NCBI GenBank assembly: GCA_016873575.1 | Contig: VGWY01000012.1 | Coordinates: forward strand, 1-21,803 | Length of the DNA stretch: 21,803 bases | Origin: Nitrospira sp. | GTDB lineage: Bacteria; Nitrospirota; Thermodesulfovibrionia; Thermodesulfovibrionales; SM23-35 | Direction of reading: 5' to 3' | In this document: one piece after another, positions 14,081-21,618 of the stretch | Layout: the number at the start of each line of letters is the position of its first letter | Numbering within the stretch: the stretch's first letter is position 1 | Notes under the pieces: model-generated | Database searches by the model: none | The model's input: only the letters and a program-made list of their open reading frames with translations | What the model was told of the DNA's origin: nothing | Made by a program: the position numbers and the translations under genes

Positions 14081-14316
14081 CTTTTAGGACCTGGAATCTC
14101 AAATGAAGCACAGGAACCGCTGCCGCAGCTTTTAACTGTTTGTTTAGACTTTTTCCCACCACTTGATGTAATTACACTTACCGAACTTAAAATCCTCTCC
14201 ACTTCCGGCGAACTGCATTTCGGGCATTTCATACCTGACTTTTCATCCTCTTTCTTGAGTTTCAAAAGTTCAAACACATGCCCACAGCCAAGACATTTAA
14301 ATTCATAGATGGGCAT
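14077..14316 (-). CDS. FmdB-type zinc-ribbon protein
   Basis: This is a small 79-residue protein opening with MPIYEFKCLGCGHVFE and continuing with CPKCSS, the FmdB/CxxC_CxxC_SSSS-type zinc ribbon (C8, C11, C31, C34). The C-terminal tail carries a second cysteine pair (C64, C69 in CGSGSC). The start at 14316 is chosen because AAAGGAGG lies just upstream; a frame to 14334 would translate the ribosome site. It overlaps dsrN by 4 nt (ATGA), so the two are translationally coupled. The role of such ribbons is unknown. Coupling to dsrN suggests a part in siroheme or DsrAB maturation, which is inference. Confidence 0.88.
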   Translation of the reverse strand: MPIYEFKCLGCGHVFELLKLKKEDEKSGMKCPKCSSPEVERILSSVSVITSSGGKKSKQTVKSCGSGSCASFEIPGPKR

Positions 14317-14415
14317 CAGTTCTCCTCCTTTCACAGATTATGATGATTGAGAATTACAACCAATTACTACATTTAATAATGGTTCATTTGTAAAAAAGTT
14401 GAAAATCATAAACGA

Positions 14416-14492
14416 CTGGATTCCCGCCTGCGCGGGAATGACAGAACTACTTACAATTAATGGTCATTCCCCGACTTGATCGGGGAATCCAG
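14416..14492. repeat. Inverted pair of GGATTCCC hairpin repeats
   Basis: CTGGATTCCC...GGGAATGACA (from 14416) and TGGTCATTCCCC...GGGGAATCCAG (to 14492) are inverted copies of one element, each with an internal hairpin. They lie between the divergent FmdB-like and HEAT-repeat genes and match the element at the start of btuF. Confidence 0.85.
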
Positions 14493-14580
14493 ATGTCTTT
14501 TCAACTAAAATACGAAAGACACTTAATAATACTAACATAGCGTGGAAAAGATAGGCTACAAGAAAACCGAAGAATACAGC

Positions 14581-14586
14581 TATAAT
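14581..14586 (+). promoter_or_regulatory. TATAAT -10 box before the HEAT-repeat gene
   Basis: A perfect TATAAT lies 25 bp before the start codon, with ribosome site AAAGGAG just upstream of the ATG. No good -35 hexamer is visible at the right spacing, so activator help is possible. Confidence 0.45.
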
Positions 14587-14611
14587 AGAGTAAATACCCA
14601 AAGGAGATACA

Positions 14612-15691
14612 ATGAAAGCTTCACCTGAAGAGCCTCGTTGCCCTTTTTGTTACCACAGAATAGAACAGCCTAAGGAATTACCATCAAGGAAAATAGTCGA
14701 ATTCCCCCTTGGTGTCTGTGAGCATTGCGGAGTTGTGTATGCTTATGATGTAACAGGACATAACATGGGAGCTGCCTTTATCGAGGCGTTATTATTCGCC
14801 TGCAATGAAGATGACTATCTGGCTTTTTCTCTCTCATATGGAGAAGATTATACAGATGCGGTTGTTGGAAATTATGATATCATTACCCATACAATCGTTC
14901 CTGAAAGAACCTACAACGAACGGTTTGTAAGGGGAGTACTCATTTTCGTTAAACTTATTGCCCAGTATCAGGAAGCAACTGAACAGAAGGTCAAAGAAAA
15001 ATCAAAAACTTTGCTACCTATTACCAAAACCAAATTACGCTCTGAAAAATTTTCTAAAGAAATAGTGCGTCAGTATGCATTAGAAAACAAACGTGAAGAA
15101 CTTATAGCTTTGGCAGAAGAAGACACACGGGTAATGAACGAATTACAGCGCATGCTCTATACTCCTGATGAATCTTTGCGCTGGCGAATCATTGACATGC
15201 TCGGTGCAGTGAGCAAAAAAGCAGGAGAGATCCGGCCTGATATCATCAGTAAATTAATATCCAATTTATTACAGAGTGCAGCCTCCCCCGGTGCATCTGC
15301 ATGGGGTGCAATAGAAGCCACCGGTTCAATAATAAGTACAAACCCTGATTTGTTTGGAGAATTCAGCCCGGCCTTACTCTCTTTTTTACAACAGAAGAAT
15401 CTCTGGAAGGAAGTTACATGGGCAATCGGAAAAATCGCTATGGTTGAACCGAAATTGGTCAAGTATGCCTTCAAAACACTTCGCTCTTTTCTTGATGAGC
15501 AGGATCCCGCTTTGAGAGGATACGCTGCATGGGCATTGGGTAATTTAGGGTACGATGATGTAATAGAAGATTTGAAAAAACTTGAGACAGATGATGAGAA
15601 GCTTTCGATATTCAGAAATTCTGAATTGGAAGAAACAACAGTCGCACAATTATCAAAAGAGGCTATGGAAAAACTCAGCAAACCCAAATAA
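14612..15691 (+). CDS. Zinc-ribbon plus HEAT-repeat protein of unknown function
   Basis: This 359-residue cytoplasmic protein has two CxxC pairs near the N-terminus (C10/C13 in CPFCYH and C36/C39 in CEHCG), probably a zinc ribbon. A conserved-looking stretch DVTGHNMGAAFIEALLFAC (46-64) follows. From about 185 to 330 at least four HEAT-like helical repeats are visible, for example WRIIDMLGAVSKKAGEI, SAWGAIEATGSI, WKEVTWAIGKIAMVEP and LRGYAAWALGNLGYDD. It may belong with the DVU0298-type HEAT proteins of sulfate reducers; that is recollection, not checked. It has a good ribosome site and shares one base with the next start (TAATG), so the two form an operon inside the dsr locus on the opposite strand. 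A scaffold or assembly role is only a guess. Confidence 0.8.
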   Translation: MKASPEEPRCPFCYHRIEQPKELPSRKIVEFPLGVCEHCGVVYAYDVTGHNMGAAFIEALLFACNEDDYLAFSLSYGEDYTDAVVGNYDIITHTIVPERTYNERFVRGVLIFVKLIAQYQEATEQKVKEKSKTLLPITKTKLRSEKFSKEIVRQYALENKREELIALAEEDTRVMNELQRMLYTPDESLRWRIIDMLGAVSKKAGEIRPDIISKLISNLLQSAASPGASAWGAIEATGSIISTNPDLFGEFSPALLSFLQQKNLWKEVTWAIGKIAMVEPKLVKYAFKTLRSFLDEQDPALRGYAAWALGNLGYDDVIEDLKKLETDDEKLSIFRNSELEETTVAQLSKEAMEKLSKPK

Positions 15692-16905
15692 TGCACACAC
15701 CTCTCATAAGATATCTTGTTTCTTCGCCTTATGGCGATGTTCCTGTGGATAATGATAAGTTGGATCTGCCATTAGAAGTGGATCCGTTGAAAACACCCTA
15801 TAGAGTTTATTTTCAATCAATCCGTGACTTTCTGAGACAAAAGGATTTCGAATCTTTACTTACAAATCCCCCCTCGCCACCCTTTAGTAAAGGGGGGTTG
15901 GGGGGATTTTCTGATGAACTTGATGAAATCATTATCCGCTCAGAAAAACATGGGGCTCTCTACCATCCTGCAAGCATTGAAGTCATAATCAAAGGTGATA
16001 GTGTAAAATTTGGGCTCAATGTAGCTGTCACAGATACAGGCAAGGATTTATTGAAGAAAGAATTCATTGTTCTTAAAACACTCCATGAAAAATTCAACCT
16101 GCCATATATTCCAAAACCCTATTTTATGGATGAATTGAATTCCATGGTCTTCCTTCTGGAAGAATGGTTTGAAGGGTATCACGAGTTTCATCTTTCTATG
16201 ACCGAGAGCGGGGTACAGTCGATTAAACTCTGGGAGTTTGGCAAAGGATATAAATACCTGACTTCAGAACAGAGTTTTGAAATATACAGACAGGCATCAA
16301 AGATACTCACACTTTATTATGGTATGAATGACTTTTGCCAGATATATCCCTGGCACCATGCAGCAGGTGACTTTGTAGTTAAAATAGAACTTGAAAATAA
16401 TCCCCCCTCACCCCCCTTTACTAAAGGGGGGGATTCAGAAAGTCCCACTTTGAAAAAGGGGGATTTAGGGGGATTTACAGGTGAAAAAATAGATGTACGC
16501 CTCACAACAGCAAGACAGTATGAACCATACATGATATTTCAAGAAAAAGAGAATATGAATCCTATTATTGCCTTATTCTATTTTCTTCTAAACCTCACTA
16601 TCAAAATGCGTCTGGATAAACTGGATGGGGTGGGTGATACAGTATGGGCAGAAGACTTCTGTCTTGAGGCAACCATGAAAGGTTTCCTTGATGGATTGAG
16701 ATTAAAAGAAGAATTTAAAAATTATTTCAGTTCAGAAAAGGAGTTTTTCAATATACTGAAATCATTTCGCTTGGAAGATTTAAAGACTGCTTATAGTCCT
16801 TTAATTGACCTGTACAACATGACGGGTGATTACCCTGTAATTGCCGAAAATTTAGACAGGCATGTGGAAGCATTGTATGCTACTCTCCAAAATTTCCCTG
16901 CATGA
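15691..16905 (+). CDS. Uncharacterised protein with faint kinase-like features
   Basis: I do not recognise this 404-residue protein with confidence. The middle looks like a kinase or aminoglycoside-phosphotransferase N-lobe: a strand pair ASIEVIIKGDSVKFGLNVAV, a helix KKEFIVLKTLHEKF, YIPKPYF and a hinge-like MVFLLEEWFEG. IYPWHHAAGDFVVKI follows where a catalytic loop would lie, but no normal HxDxxxxN motif is seen, so it may be a pseudokinase or unrelated. Two in-frame palindromic repeats encode NPPSPPFSKGGLGGF (59-73) and a longer version at 237-266, both probably surface loops. It is translationally coupled to the zinc-ribbon/HEAT gene. Its 3' end overlaps the facing YkgJ-type gene by 26 nt. 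Confidence 0.7.
   Translation: MHTPLIRYLVSSPYGDVPVDNDKLDLPLEVDPLKTPYRVYFQSIRDFLRQKDFESLLTNPPSPPFSKGGLGGFSDELDEIIIRSEKHGALYHPASIEVIIKGDSVKFGLNVAVTDTGKDLLKKEFIVLKTLHEKFNLPYIPKPYFMDELNSMVFLLEEWFEGYHEFHLSMTESGVQSIKLWEFGKGYKYLTSEQSFEIYRQASKILTLYYGMNDFCQIYPWHHAAGDFVVKIELENNPPSPPFTKGGDSESPTLKKGDLGGFTGEKIDVRLTTARQYEPYMIFQEKENMNPIIALFYFLLNLTIKMRLDKLDGVGDTVWAEDFCLEATMKGFLDGLRLKEEFKNYFSSEKEFFNILKSFRLEDLKTAYSPLIDLYNMTGDYPVIAENLDRHVEALYATLQNFPA
15866..15909. repeat. CCCCCC palindrome inside the 404-codon gene (copy 1)
   Basis: This is the same element as in dsrN, with arms CCCCCCTCGCCACCC and GGGGGGTTGGGGGG around TTTAGTAAA. It is read as NPPSPPFSKGGLGGF without disturbing the frame. Confidence 0.85.
16399..16480. 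repeat. Extended CCCCCC palindrome inside the 404-codon gene (copy 2)
   Basis: A full palindrome (about 16400-16433) is followed by a further G-rich half element (about 16444-16478). It is read as NPPSPPFTKGG, then SESPTLKKGDLGGF. The tandem arrangement suggests two insertions or an internal duplication. Confidence 0.8.
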
Positions 16906-17527
16906 TTTCTTCAAAGGGCATCCTTAAAACCCTTGCGAGCGGCAACATGAGACTTGCCTTAGCCCCGGGGTTTAAGTAACCTGCCTCGGTTAAAAGATCT
17001 TTCGAGAGCCGGACAAGCTCCTGATATAGCCTATCAAGTTTTACGGTCGGATACGTTGCTTTTTCCTCAAACCCCGAAATACCACAGACAAAAGACATCT
17101 CTTTTCCCCCATCCTTTACGCTGTAAGGCACTCCGTAAATACGGCAGATAATCGGGCGTTTTTCATAGAGAACGCATTCCTCCGAGTCCTGAAGGAGAGG
17201 ACACCTTACCCTCTGTTTTCCTAAACCAAAGACCTTCATCTTGGGGTCATCCTCAAAAACCTTTAATCTGTCTTTTGCCTTTAGCATTTCAGCTTCTGCT
17301 TTTTCAGCCCGGCGGAGAACATCTCTCCTTATCTTTCTTTCAAGCTTGTTGAAATGATAATTGATATACGCTGCTTCTATAGGAAAGACACCAAAAACAG
17401 CATGACAACAATCACAACAATGGAGTCTGCAAAGAACACTAAGTGGATATTTTTCCTGGATTGTCTTGAAAAGAATGTCCGCTTTTCGGGCAACATTCAC
17501 ATATTGTGAAAAAAGGTCATCGATCAT
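16880..17527 (-). CDS. YkgJ-type cysteine-cluster protein
   Basis: This is a 215-residue protein with the metal-binding pattern of the YkgJ (zinc/iron-chelating) family. It has LCRLHCCDCCHAVFGVFPIEA (C33, C37, C38, C40, C41), RCPLL (C109), ECVLYEKRPIICRIYG (C118, C128) and FVCG (C148). Such proteins are thought to bind Zn or an Fe-S cluster; their function is unknown. It starts 9 nt after the TPR gene stop codon, with no strong ribosome site of its own, so coupling to that gene is likely. The 3' end overlaps the convergent 404-codon gene. Its position beside dsrABD suggests an accessory role in Fe-S or siroheme protein maturation, which is inference. Confidence 0.85.
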   Translation of the reverse strand: MIDDLFSQYVNVARKADILFKTIQEKYPLSVLCRLHCCDCCHAVFGVFPIEAAYINYHFNKLERKIRRDVLRRAEKAEAEMLKAKDRLKVFEDDPKMKVFGLGKQRVRCPLLQDSEECVLYEKRPIICRIYGVPYSVKDGGKEMSFVCGISGFEEKATYPTVKLDRLYQELVRLSKDLLTEAGYLNPGAKASLMLPLARVLRMPFEEIMQGNFGE

Positions 17528-17536
17528 TTTTGATAG

Positions 17537-18238
17537 CTAATTTTTATCTTTCCTGGTAATGTTCTTTCTTGTTTCTTTCGTTGTTTCTTTCGTTGTTTCT
17601 TTCTTTGTCTTACTGCGGTGGGTTTCCAGAAGCTTTAAAAATTCAGGGTGCACCTCAAAACCTAATTCTAATGCCTTATCACAATTCTTGATAGCCTCAT
17701 CAAATTCACCCTTCAAATAATAGGCATTGGCAAGGTTATTATAACCTAAAGCAAAATCAGGGGCTAATGCGAGCATCTTCTTGTTCGTCTCGATACTCTT
17801 TTTGACATCTCCTTTTTGCAGATAGGCATTTGCAAGGTTGCACATCGCCTGAATAATCTCAGGATTCAATTCCAATGCTTTTTCCAAAGCCTCTATTGCC
17901 TCATCAGTCTTTCCCATCTGAAGGTAAGCAAAGCCCAGATTTGCATAGCCTCTTGCATATCTCGGTTCTATTTCGACAGCTCTTAAGTTCGCTTTAATTA
18001 CTTTCTCAAGATCACCTTCCTTGAAATAGATATATCCCAGATTAACAAAGGCTTCAAACATCCGGACACCGGTATCAATAGACTCTTCGAATGCCTCTAT
18101 TGCCTCATCGAACTTTCCTTGATTCATAAAGGCTACCCCTAAATTATAAAGGGAAGTTGAACATTCCGGTTTTTCTATTAGACGTTGTTTCTGTTCAGCA
18201 ATAAACTGCTCTATATCTTTTGGTTCTTTCATTAGCAT
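17537..18238 (-). CDS. TPR-repeat protein
   Basis: This 233-residue cytoplasmic protein consists of about five consecutive tetratricopeptide repeats (roughly 24-195), e.g. STSLYNLGVAFMNQGKFDEAI, GYANLGFAYLQMGKTDEAI and GYNNLANAYYLKGEFDEAI, so it is a protein-protein interaction scaffold. There is no signal peptide or membrane segment. The C-terminal tail (from about 209) is a charged low-complexity KETTKETTKETRK stretch encoded by a 12-nt tandem repeat. Start is the ATG at 18238; another at 18232 is equally usable. A perfect palindrome lies 46 bp upstream. It forms an operon with the YkgJ-type gene and follows dsrABD in the same direction after a hairpin. Confidence 0.88.
   Translation of the reverse strand: MLMKEPKDIEQFIAEQKQRLIEKPECSTSLYNLGVAFMNQGKFDEAIEAFEESIDTGVRMFEAFVNLGYIYFKEGDLEKVIKANLRAVEIEPRYARGYANLGFAYLQMGKTDEAIEALEKALELNPEIIQAMCNLANAYLQKGDVKKSIETNKKMLALAPDFALGYNNLANAYYLKGEFDEAIKNCDKALELGFEVHPEFLKLLETHRSKTKKETTKETTKETRKNITRKDKN
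17561..17607. repeat. 12-nt tandem repeat at the 3' end of the TPR gene
   Basis: TTTCTTTCGTTG occurs twice (17572-17583, 17584-17595), followed by a variant copy (17596-17607) and preceded by a partial one. Twelve is a multiple of three, so copy changes would only lengthen or shorten the Lys/Thr/Glu tail. Confidence 0.85.
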
Positions 18239-18283
18239 TTATAATAATACAGGTAGGTTATTTTTTATAAAATTATCCTTATC

Positions 18284-18302
18284 TTATAAGGTAACCTTAT
18301 AA
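18284..18302. promoter_or_regulatory. Perfect operator-like palindrome
   Basis: TTATAAGGTAACCTTATAA has 9-bp perfect arms around one base. It lies between the hairpin after dsrD and the TPR gene, 46 bp before its start codon, where a dimeric repressor or activator could bind. Its 19-bp size equals DtxR-type boxes but the sequence differs, so I do not assign a regulator. Confidence 0.5.
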
Positions 18303-18349
18303 AAGACTGGATATGTTAAACCTGTAATGTTGTAAAAGACATTTTGAAG

Positions 18350-18378
18350 ATATGGGTGGCTATGAAAGCCACCCATAT
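18350..18378 (-). terminator. Hairpin after dsrD
   Basis: A perfect 12-bp stem (ATATGGGTGGCT with its complement) and 5-nt loop lie 25 nt past the dsrD stop codon. The following T-tract on the minus strand is broken, so it may be a partial terminator or a 3' stabiliser at the end of dsrABD. Confidence 0.6.
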
Positions 18379-18403
18379 TGACATCAAAATTTGACAGGCT
18401 GGC

Positions 18404-18664
18404 TTACGAGCCTCCTGTATCCCCTGCTTTTTCAGGAGATATGCCTCTACCTTTCAGGCCGTACATCGTGGAGCTACCAGTTGAAAAGAGTTCTAAAACA
18501 CCTTCTCTCACCATCTCAGAGGCGATATTTTTAACCTCTGTTACATTGGTATCCGGTATTGTTTTCTTGACACCAACGAGCATATCTTTAAAATAGAACT
18601 TGGTTTTAGCACCCTTTGAGGCATAATCCATAATCGCCTGTCTAATATCTTCTGTTCTTCCCAT
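18404..18664 (-). CDS. dsrD: DsrD, activator of sulfite reductase
   Basis: This small winged-helix protein is known to bind DsrAB and increase sulfite reduction. The 86-residue protein shows KTKFYFKDM (21-29), the helix EVKNIASEMVREGVLELFS and the hallmark SSTMYGLKGRG (64-74). The start has GAGGAG 8 nt upstream. It follows dsrB by 62 nt in the same direction. DsrD is found mainly in organisms that run the Dsr pathway in the reductive direction, so it is the best single marker of sulfate or sulfite respiration here. The C-terminal tail is short and variable, as in relatives. Confidence 0.95.
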   Translation of the reverse strand: MGRTEDIRQAIMDYASKGAKTKFYFKDMLVGVKKTIPDTNVTEVKNIASEMVREGVLELFSTGSSTMYGLKGRGISPEKAGDTGGS

Positions 18665-18726
18665 AATTTTTACTCCTCAAAAATCTATTTTTTCTTATTA
18701 TATACTATCAACAGCTTTAAATACAA

Positions 18727-19905
18727 CTATATGCCGCCAACAGCCTTGGATACTGCCCACGCATGTTCAGTGTACTTAAATTGAGTTGAAGTCCTATATG
18801 TATCGTATTGAAGGCGGTAATCGTCAATTAAATGATGCGTAAATGGCAGACCTGTCTTCTCGAAGAATTTTTCCCAGCCAATACGCTCTGCCCAATCTCC
18901 AAGTCTTTCGTATTTATTCGCTTCTTTTGCCCAAACTTCGACTATCTTCTTAACAACATCGGTCACCTCGGGCCAGCGTGGCATATTGTTTGGTAAAATA
19001 GGCACGATAACCTTCGAGAATTTCGGTCTACTGATACGGTTTGAAATCTTTCCGCCAGCCAGGATAGCTACACCGTCTCCTGCGCTGTCTGCCAGAGGTA
19101 GGCCCATGCACATAGTGTAACAGTTTCCGCAGTACATACACTTTTCAATATTGACTGATACGCTTTTCTTCCCTTCCTCGGTCGTAATAGGCTTTATAGC
19201 ATAGAGAGGACAGGCTGCAACAACCAGTGGAATTTCACAGGCCTTTCCGATAACCTCGCTGTCAATTGCAGGTGGCTTGCGGTGGTAACCGAGCAGTGCA
19301 ATATCAGAACAGTGCACAGCACCGCACATGTTCAGACAGCAGGCTAAAGCTATTCTTAACTTAGCAGGCAATCTCATGTTTTTGAACTCATCAAATAACA
19401 CATCTGCAACAGCTTTTACCGGACCGGAGGCATCGGTTGCAGGGGTATGGCAGTGAATCCATCCCTGGGTATGGACAATATTGGTCATGCCCATTCCTGT
19501 GCCGCCTGTTGGGAATTTAAAGGAACCAGCTACATGTTTTCTGCTGTCCAGTTCCTTTTTGAGCGCCTTTGCCTTTTCTTCGCTGTCTACGATAAATTCA
19601 ATGTTATTCCTTGTTGTGAATCTTACATACCCATTAGCGTGTTTATCTGCTATATCACAGATTTCACGGATATGTTCTACTGACATTATCCTTGCTCCAC
19701 CGGCTCTTACTGTATAAGCCTTTTCACCTGTTTCAGAAACATGCACCAACAGACCGGGCTCCAATATCCTGTGAGAAACCCATTTCCCGTAATTACGCTT
19801 GATTACAGGTGGCAGAAACTGTCCATAGTGACAGGGTCCAATGTCAGTTATTCTGTTTTCTTGTGTTTTTTGGGGATTATAATAACCAAATTTGCCTTTC
19901 GACAT
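18727..19905 (-). CDS. dsrB: DsrB, dissimilatory sulfite reductase beta subunit
   Basis: This is the cytoplasmic beta subunit of the alpha2beta2 sulfite reductase. The 392-residue protein carries the siroheme/[4Fe-4S] region with C152 (HCHTPATDASG) and C189/C190/C194 (ACCLNMCGAVHC). An inserted ferredoxin domain has CMYCGNCYTMC (C256, C259, C262, C266) and C232. The basic motif VRFTTRNNIEF matches the nitrite/sulfite reductase half-domain. AAAGGAGG precedes the ATG, and dsrA ends 18 nt upstream. Length and motifs are normal for DsrB. Confidence 0.98.
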   Translation of the reverse strand: MSKGKFGYYNPQKTQENRITDIGPCHYGQFLPPVIKRNYGKWVSHRILEPGLLVHVSETGEKAYTVRAGGARIMSVEHIREICDIADKHANGYVRFTTRNNIEFIVDSEEKAKALKKELDSRKHVAGSFKFPTGGTGMGMTNIVHTQGWIHCHTPATDASGPVKAVADVLFDEFKNMRLPAKLRIALACCLNMCGAVHCSDIALLGYHRKPPAIDSEVIGKACEIPLVVAACPLYAIKPITTEEGKKSVSVNIEKCMYCGNCYTMCMGLPLADSAGDGVAILAGGKISNRISRPKFSKVIVPILPNNMPRWPEVTDVVKKIVEVWAKEANKYERLGDWAERIGWEKFFEKTGLPFTHHLIDDYRLQYDTYRTSTQFKYTEHAWAVSKAVGGI

Positions 19906-19923
19906 AACATATCCTCCTTTATA

Positions 19924-21360
19924 TTATCTTGGATGTCTGCTTCTATAGTCGTCAATATCTCTTGCAAATCCACCTGGGACTTCTTCTTCCTTAAAGAAGA
20001 CATATGGATTAGAACGAGGCTCTTTAACCATCTGAGGCATAGGCGGAATTCCAAGCACTTCAGCAAATGTCTTCAGACCCATACGCTGAATCAATTCGCC
20101 AATACGCTCACGGTTCTTGCCTTCTTCAATCCACCATTCAAAAGCCTTCCTTGCAACCTCTTTTTGGGTATCATAAGGCTTTACTGCGTACATAAAGGGT
20201 ATAGTCATTACTGACATCTGAGCCCCTTCTAATATTGGTGCCTTTGCGCCAAAGAGGATACTCACACCCTGATCTGCACCCACTCTCAAAGCCTCTGGCA
20301 TAGCGTCTATACAATGCATACAACGGTTACATTCTGCATTGTTGATACTCAGTTTCTTACCATCCCATTGCATACACTGGGTAGGACAAAGGGCGATTAC
20401 CTCCTTCTGAATGTCGAAGGGTCCCCAATCTCTTCCGGCAAATCCTCCACCATCTGGTGGGATCTTGCCTGCAACGTATTCCTTTACTGCATCCTGATTA
20501 ATGCGTATATCGTCTTTCCATGTACCGATGTAAGCCATATCCGACCGGGCAATAGATGCCACACAGCCATTGGGACATCCATCAAATTTAAATTTAAATT
20601 TATACGGAAAGGCCGGCCTGTGTAATTCATCCTGGAAGGTCATGGTCATGTCATAACACATATCCATGGTATCAAAACATGCGAATTCACACCTTGCCTT
20701 ACCTATACAATCAGAAGGTGTACGGAGGTTTCCACCCGAACCACCCAAATCAACACCAAGATCATGGGTCAGATCAAAGAATAGAGGCTCTAATTGTTCT
20801 GAAAAAGAACCCAGGATGACCATGTCACCGGTTGAACCATGCAGGTTGGTTAAACCGCTTCCGCGGTATTCAGCTATATCACAAAACGCTCTCAGGAAAT
20901 CAGATGTATAAAATTTGGCTCCGGGCTGATTCACCCTGATGGTATGGAAATGCGCAATATTGGGGAATTTCTGCTGCTGGTCGCAGTAACGGCCAACAAT
21001 GCCTCCGCCATAACCAAGAACTCCAACGATACCGCCGTGTTTCCAGTGGGTCTCACCCTCTTTATATGAAAGCTCTACTACCCCTAACAAATCATCGCAA
21101 AGATCCGTTGGTATCATCAGATTATCTTGTCCCAATTTGTGTCTATGTACAGCCTCTCTCTTTATATCGCTTACAAAACTGGGCCAGGGCCCTGACTCTA
21201 ATTGCTCCAACATTGAAATATCATGCTTACACTTGTAATTTTTCAGCTCTTCTTCTGTATAATTTTTCAACTGTTCATCAGTAAAAATCCTCACATCGTT
21301 ATATTTCCGATGCTCTTTCTCTTCTTTATCCCACAACTTCTCCTGTCCTGGCAATGACAT
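19924..21360 (-). CDS. dsrA: DsrA, dissimilatory sulfite reductase alpha subunit
   Basis: This is the cytoplasmic alpha subunit of sulfite reductase, which with DsrB reduces sulfite at siroheme and loads DsrC. The 478-residue protein has the siroheme-linked cluster motifs C218-x5-C224 (CIGKARC) and C262-x3-C266 (CPNGC). The ferredoxin domain has C325 and C344/C347/C350 (CNRCMHC), spaced as in studied DsrA proteins. The start follows AAGGAGGT by 7 nt. It is first in the dsrABD operon behind a strong promoter and a leader of about 250 nt. It is the best gene in the window for placing the organism by phylogeny. Confidence 0.98.
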   Translation of the reverse strand: MSLPGQEKLWDKEEKEHRKYNDVRIFTDEQLKNYTEEELKNYKCKHDISMLEQLESGPWPSFVSDIKREAVHRHKLGQDNLMIPTDLCDDLLGVVELSYKEGETHWKHGGIVGVLGYGGGIVGRYCDQQQKFPNIAHFHTIRVNQPGAKFYTSDFLRAFCDIAEYRGSGLTNLHGSTGDMVILGSFSEQLEPLFFDLTHDLGVDLGGSGGNLRTPSDCIGKARCEFACFDTMDMCYDMTMTFQDELHRPAFPYKFKFKFDGCPNGCVASIARSDMAYIGTWKDDIRINQDAVKEYVAGKIPPDGGGFAGRDWGPFDIQKEVIALCPTQCMQWDGKKLSINNAECNRCMHCIDAMPEALRVGADQGVSILFGAKAPILEGAQMSVMTIPFMYAVKPYDTQKEVARKAFEWWIEEGKNRERIGELIQRMGLKTFAEVLGIPPMPQMVKEPRSNPYVFFKEEEVPGGFARDIDDYRSRHPR

Positions 21361-21465
21361 CTTCTACCTCCTTCTGCTGAGTTTTTTTATAAAATGCAGG
21401 CCAACAGAGTAAAAATTTAGACTTTCTCTTCACCCCCCTTCCTTCTATGGGTATTTACATGAATG

Positions 21466-21562
21466 CTGGCTGAAAGCTCCGACTTTCAGTCGGGGATGAA
21501 AGCCAGCTTTATGAAAAAATTTTCCTTACATCGAAACCCCGACTTTTAGTCGGAGAGCTTCA
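21466..21562. repeat. Inverted pair of CCGACT...AGTCGG hairpins in the dsrA leader
   Basis: The left unit has an outer stem GCTGGCT/AGCCAGC around GCTCCGACTttcAGTCGGGG. The right unit, CCCCGACTtttAGTCGGAG, is its inverted copy. Both would be transcribed in the dsrA 5' leader. They resemble dispersed repeats but may act as RNA structure. Confidence 0.75.
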
Positions 21563-21618
21563 CTAAAGTTTTAAAGAAAATAGCCTTCTTTTTTTGTAAG
21601 ACCTAAGAAAGGTGTTTA

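Noticed and set aside
18284..18302. DtxR/IdeR iron box
   Set aside because: Size and symmetry fit but the sequence departs from the known TTAGGTTAGC-type half-site, so no regulator is named.
19741..20214. Plus-strand open frame of 157 codons opposite dsrB and dsrA
   Set aside because: It is antisense to certain dsr genes across their junction and has no recognisable domain.
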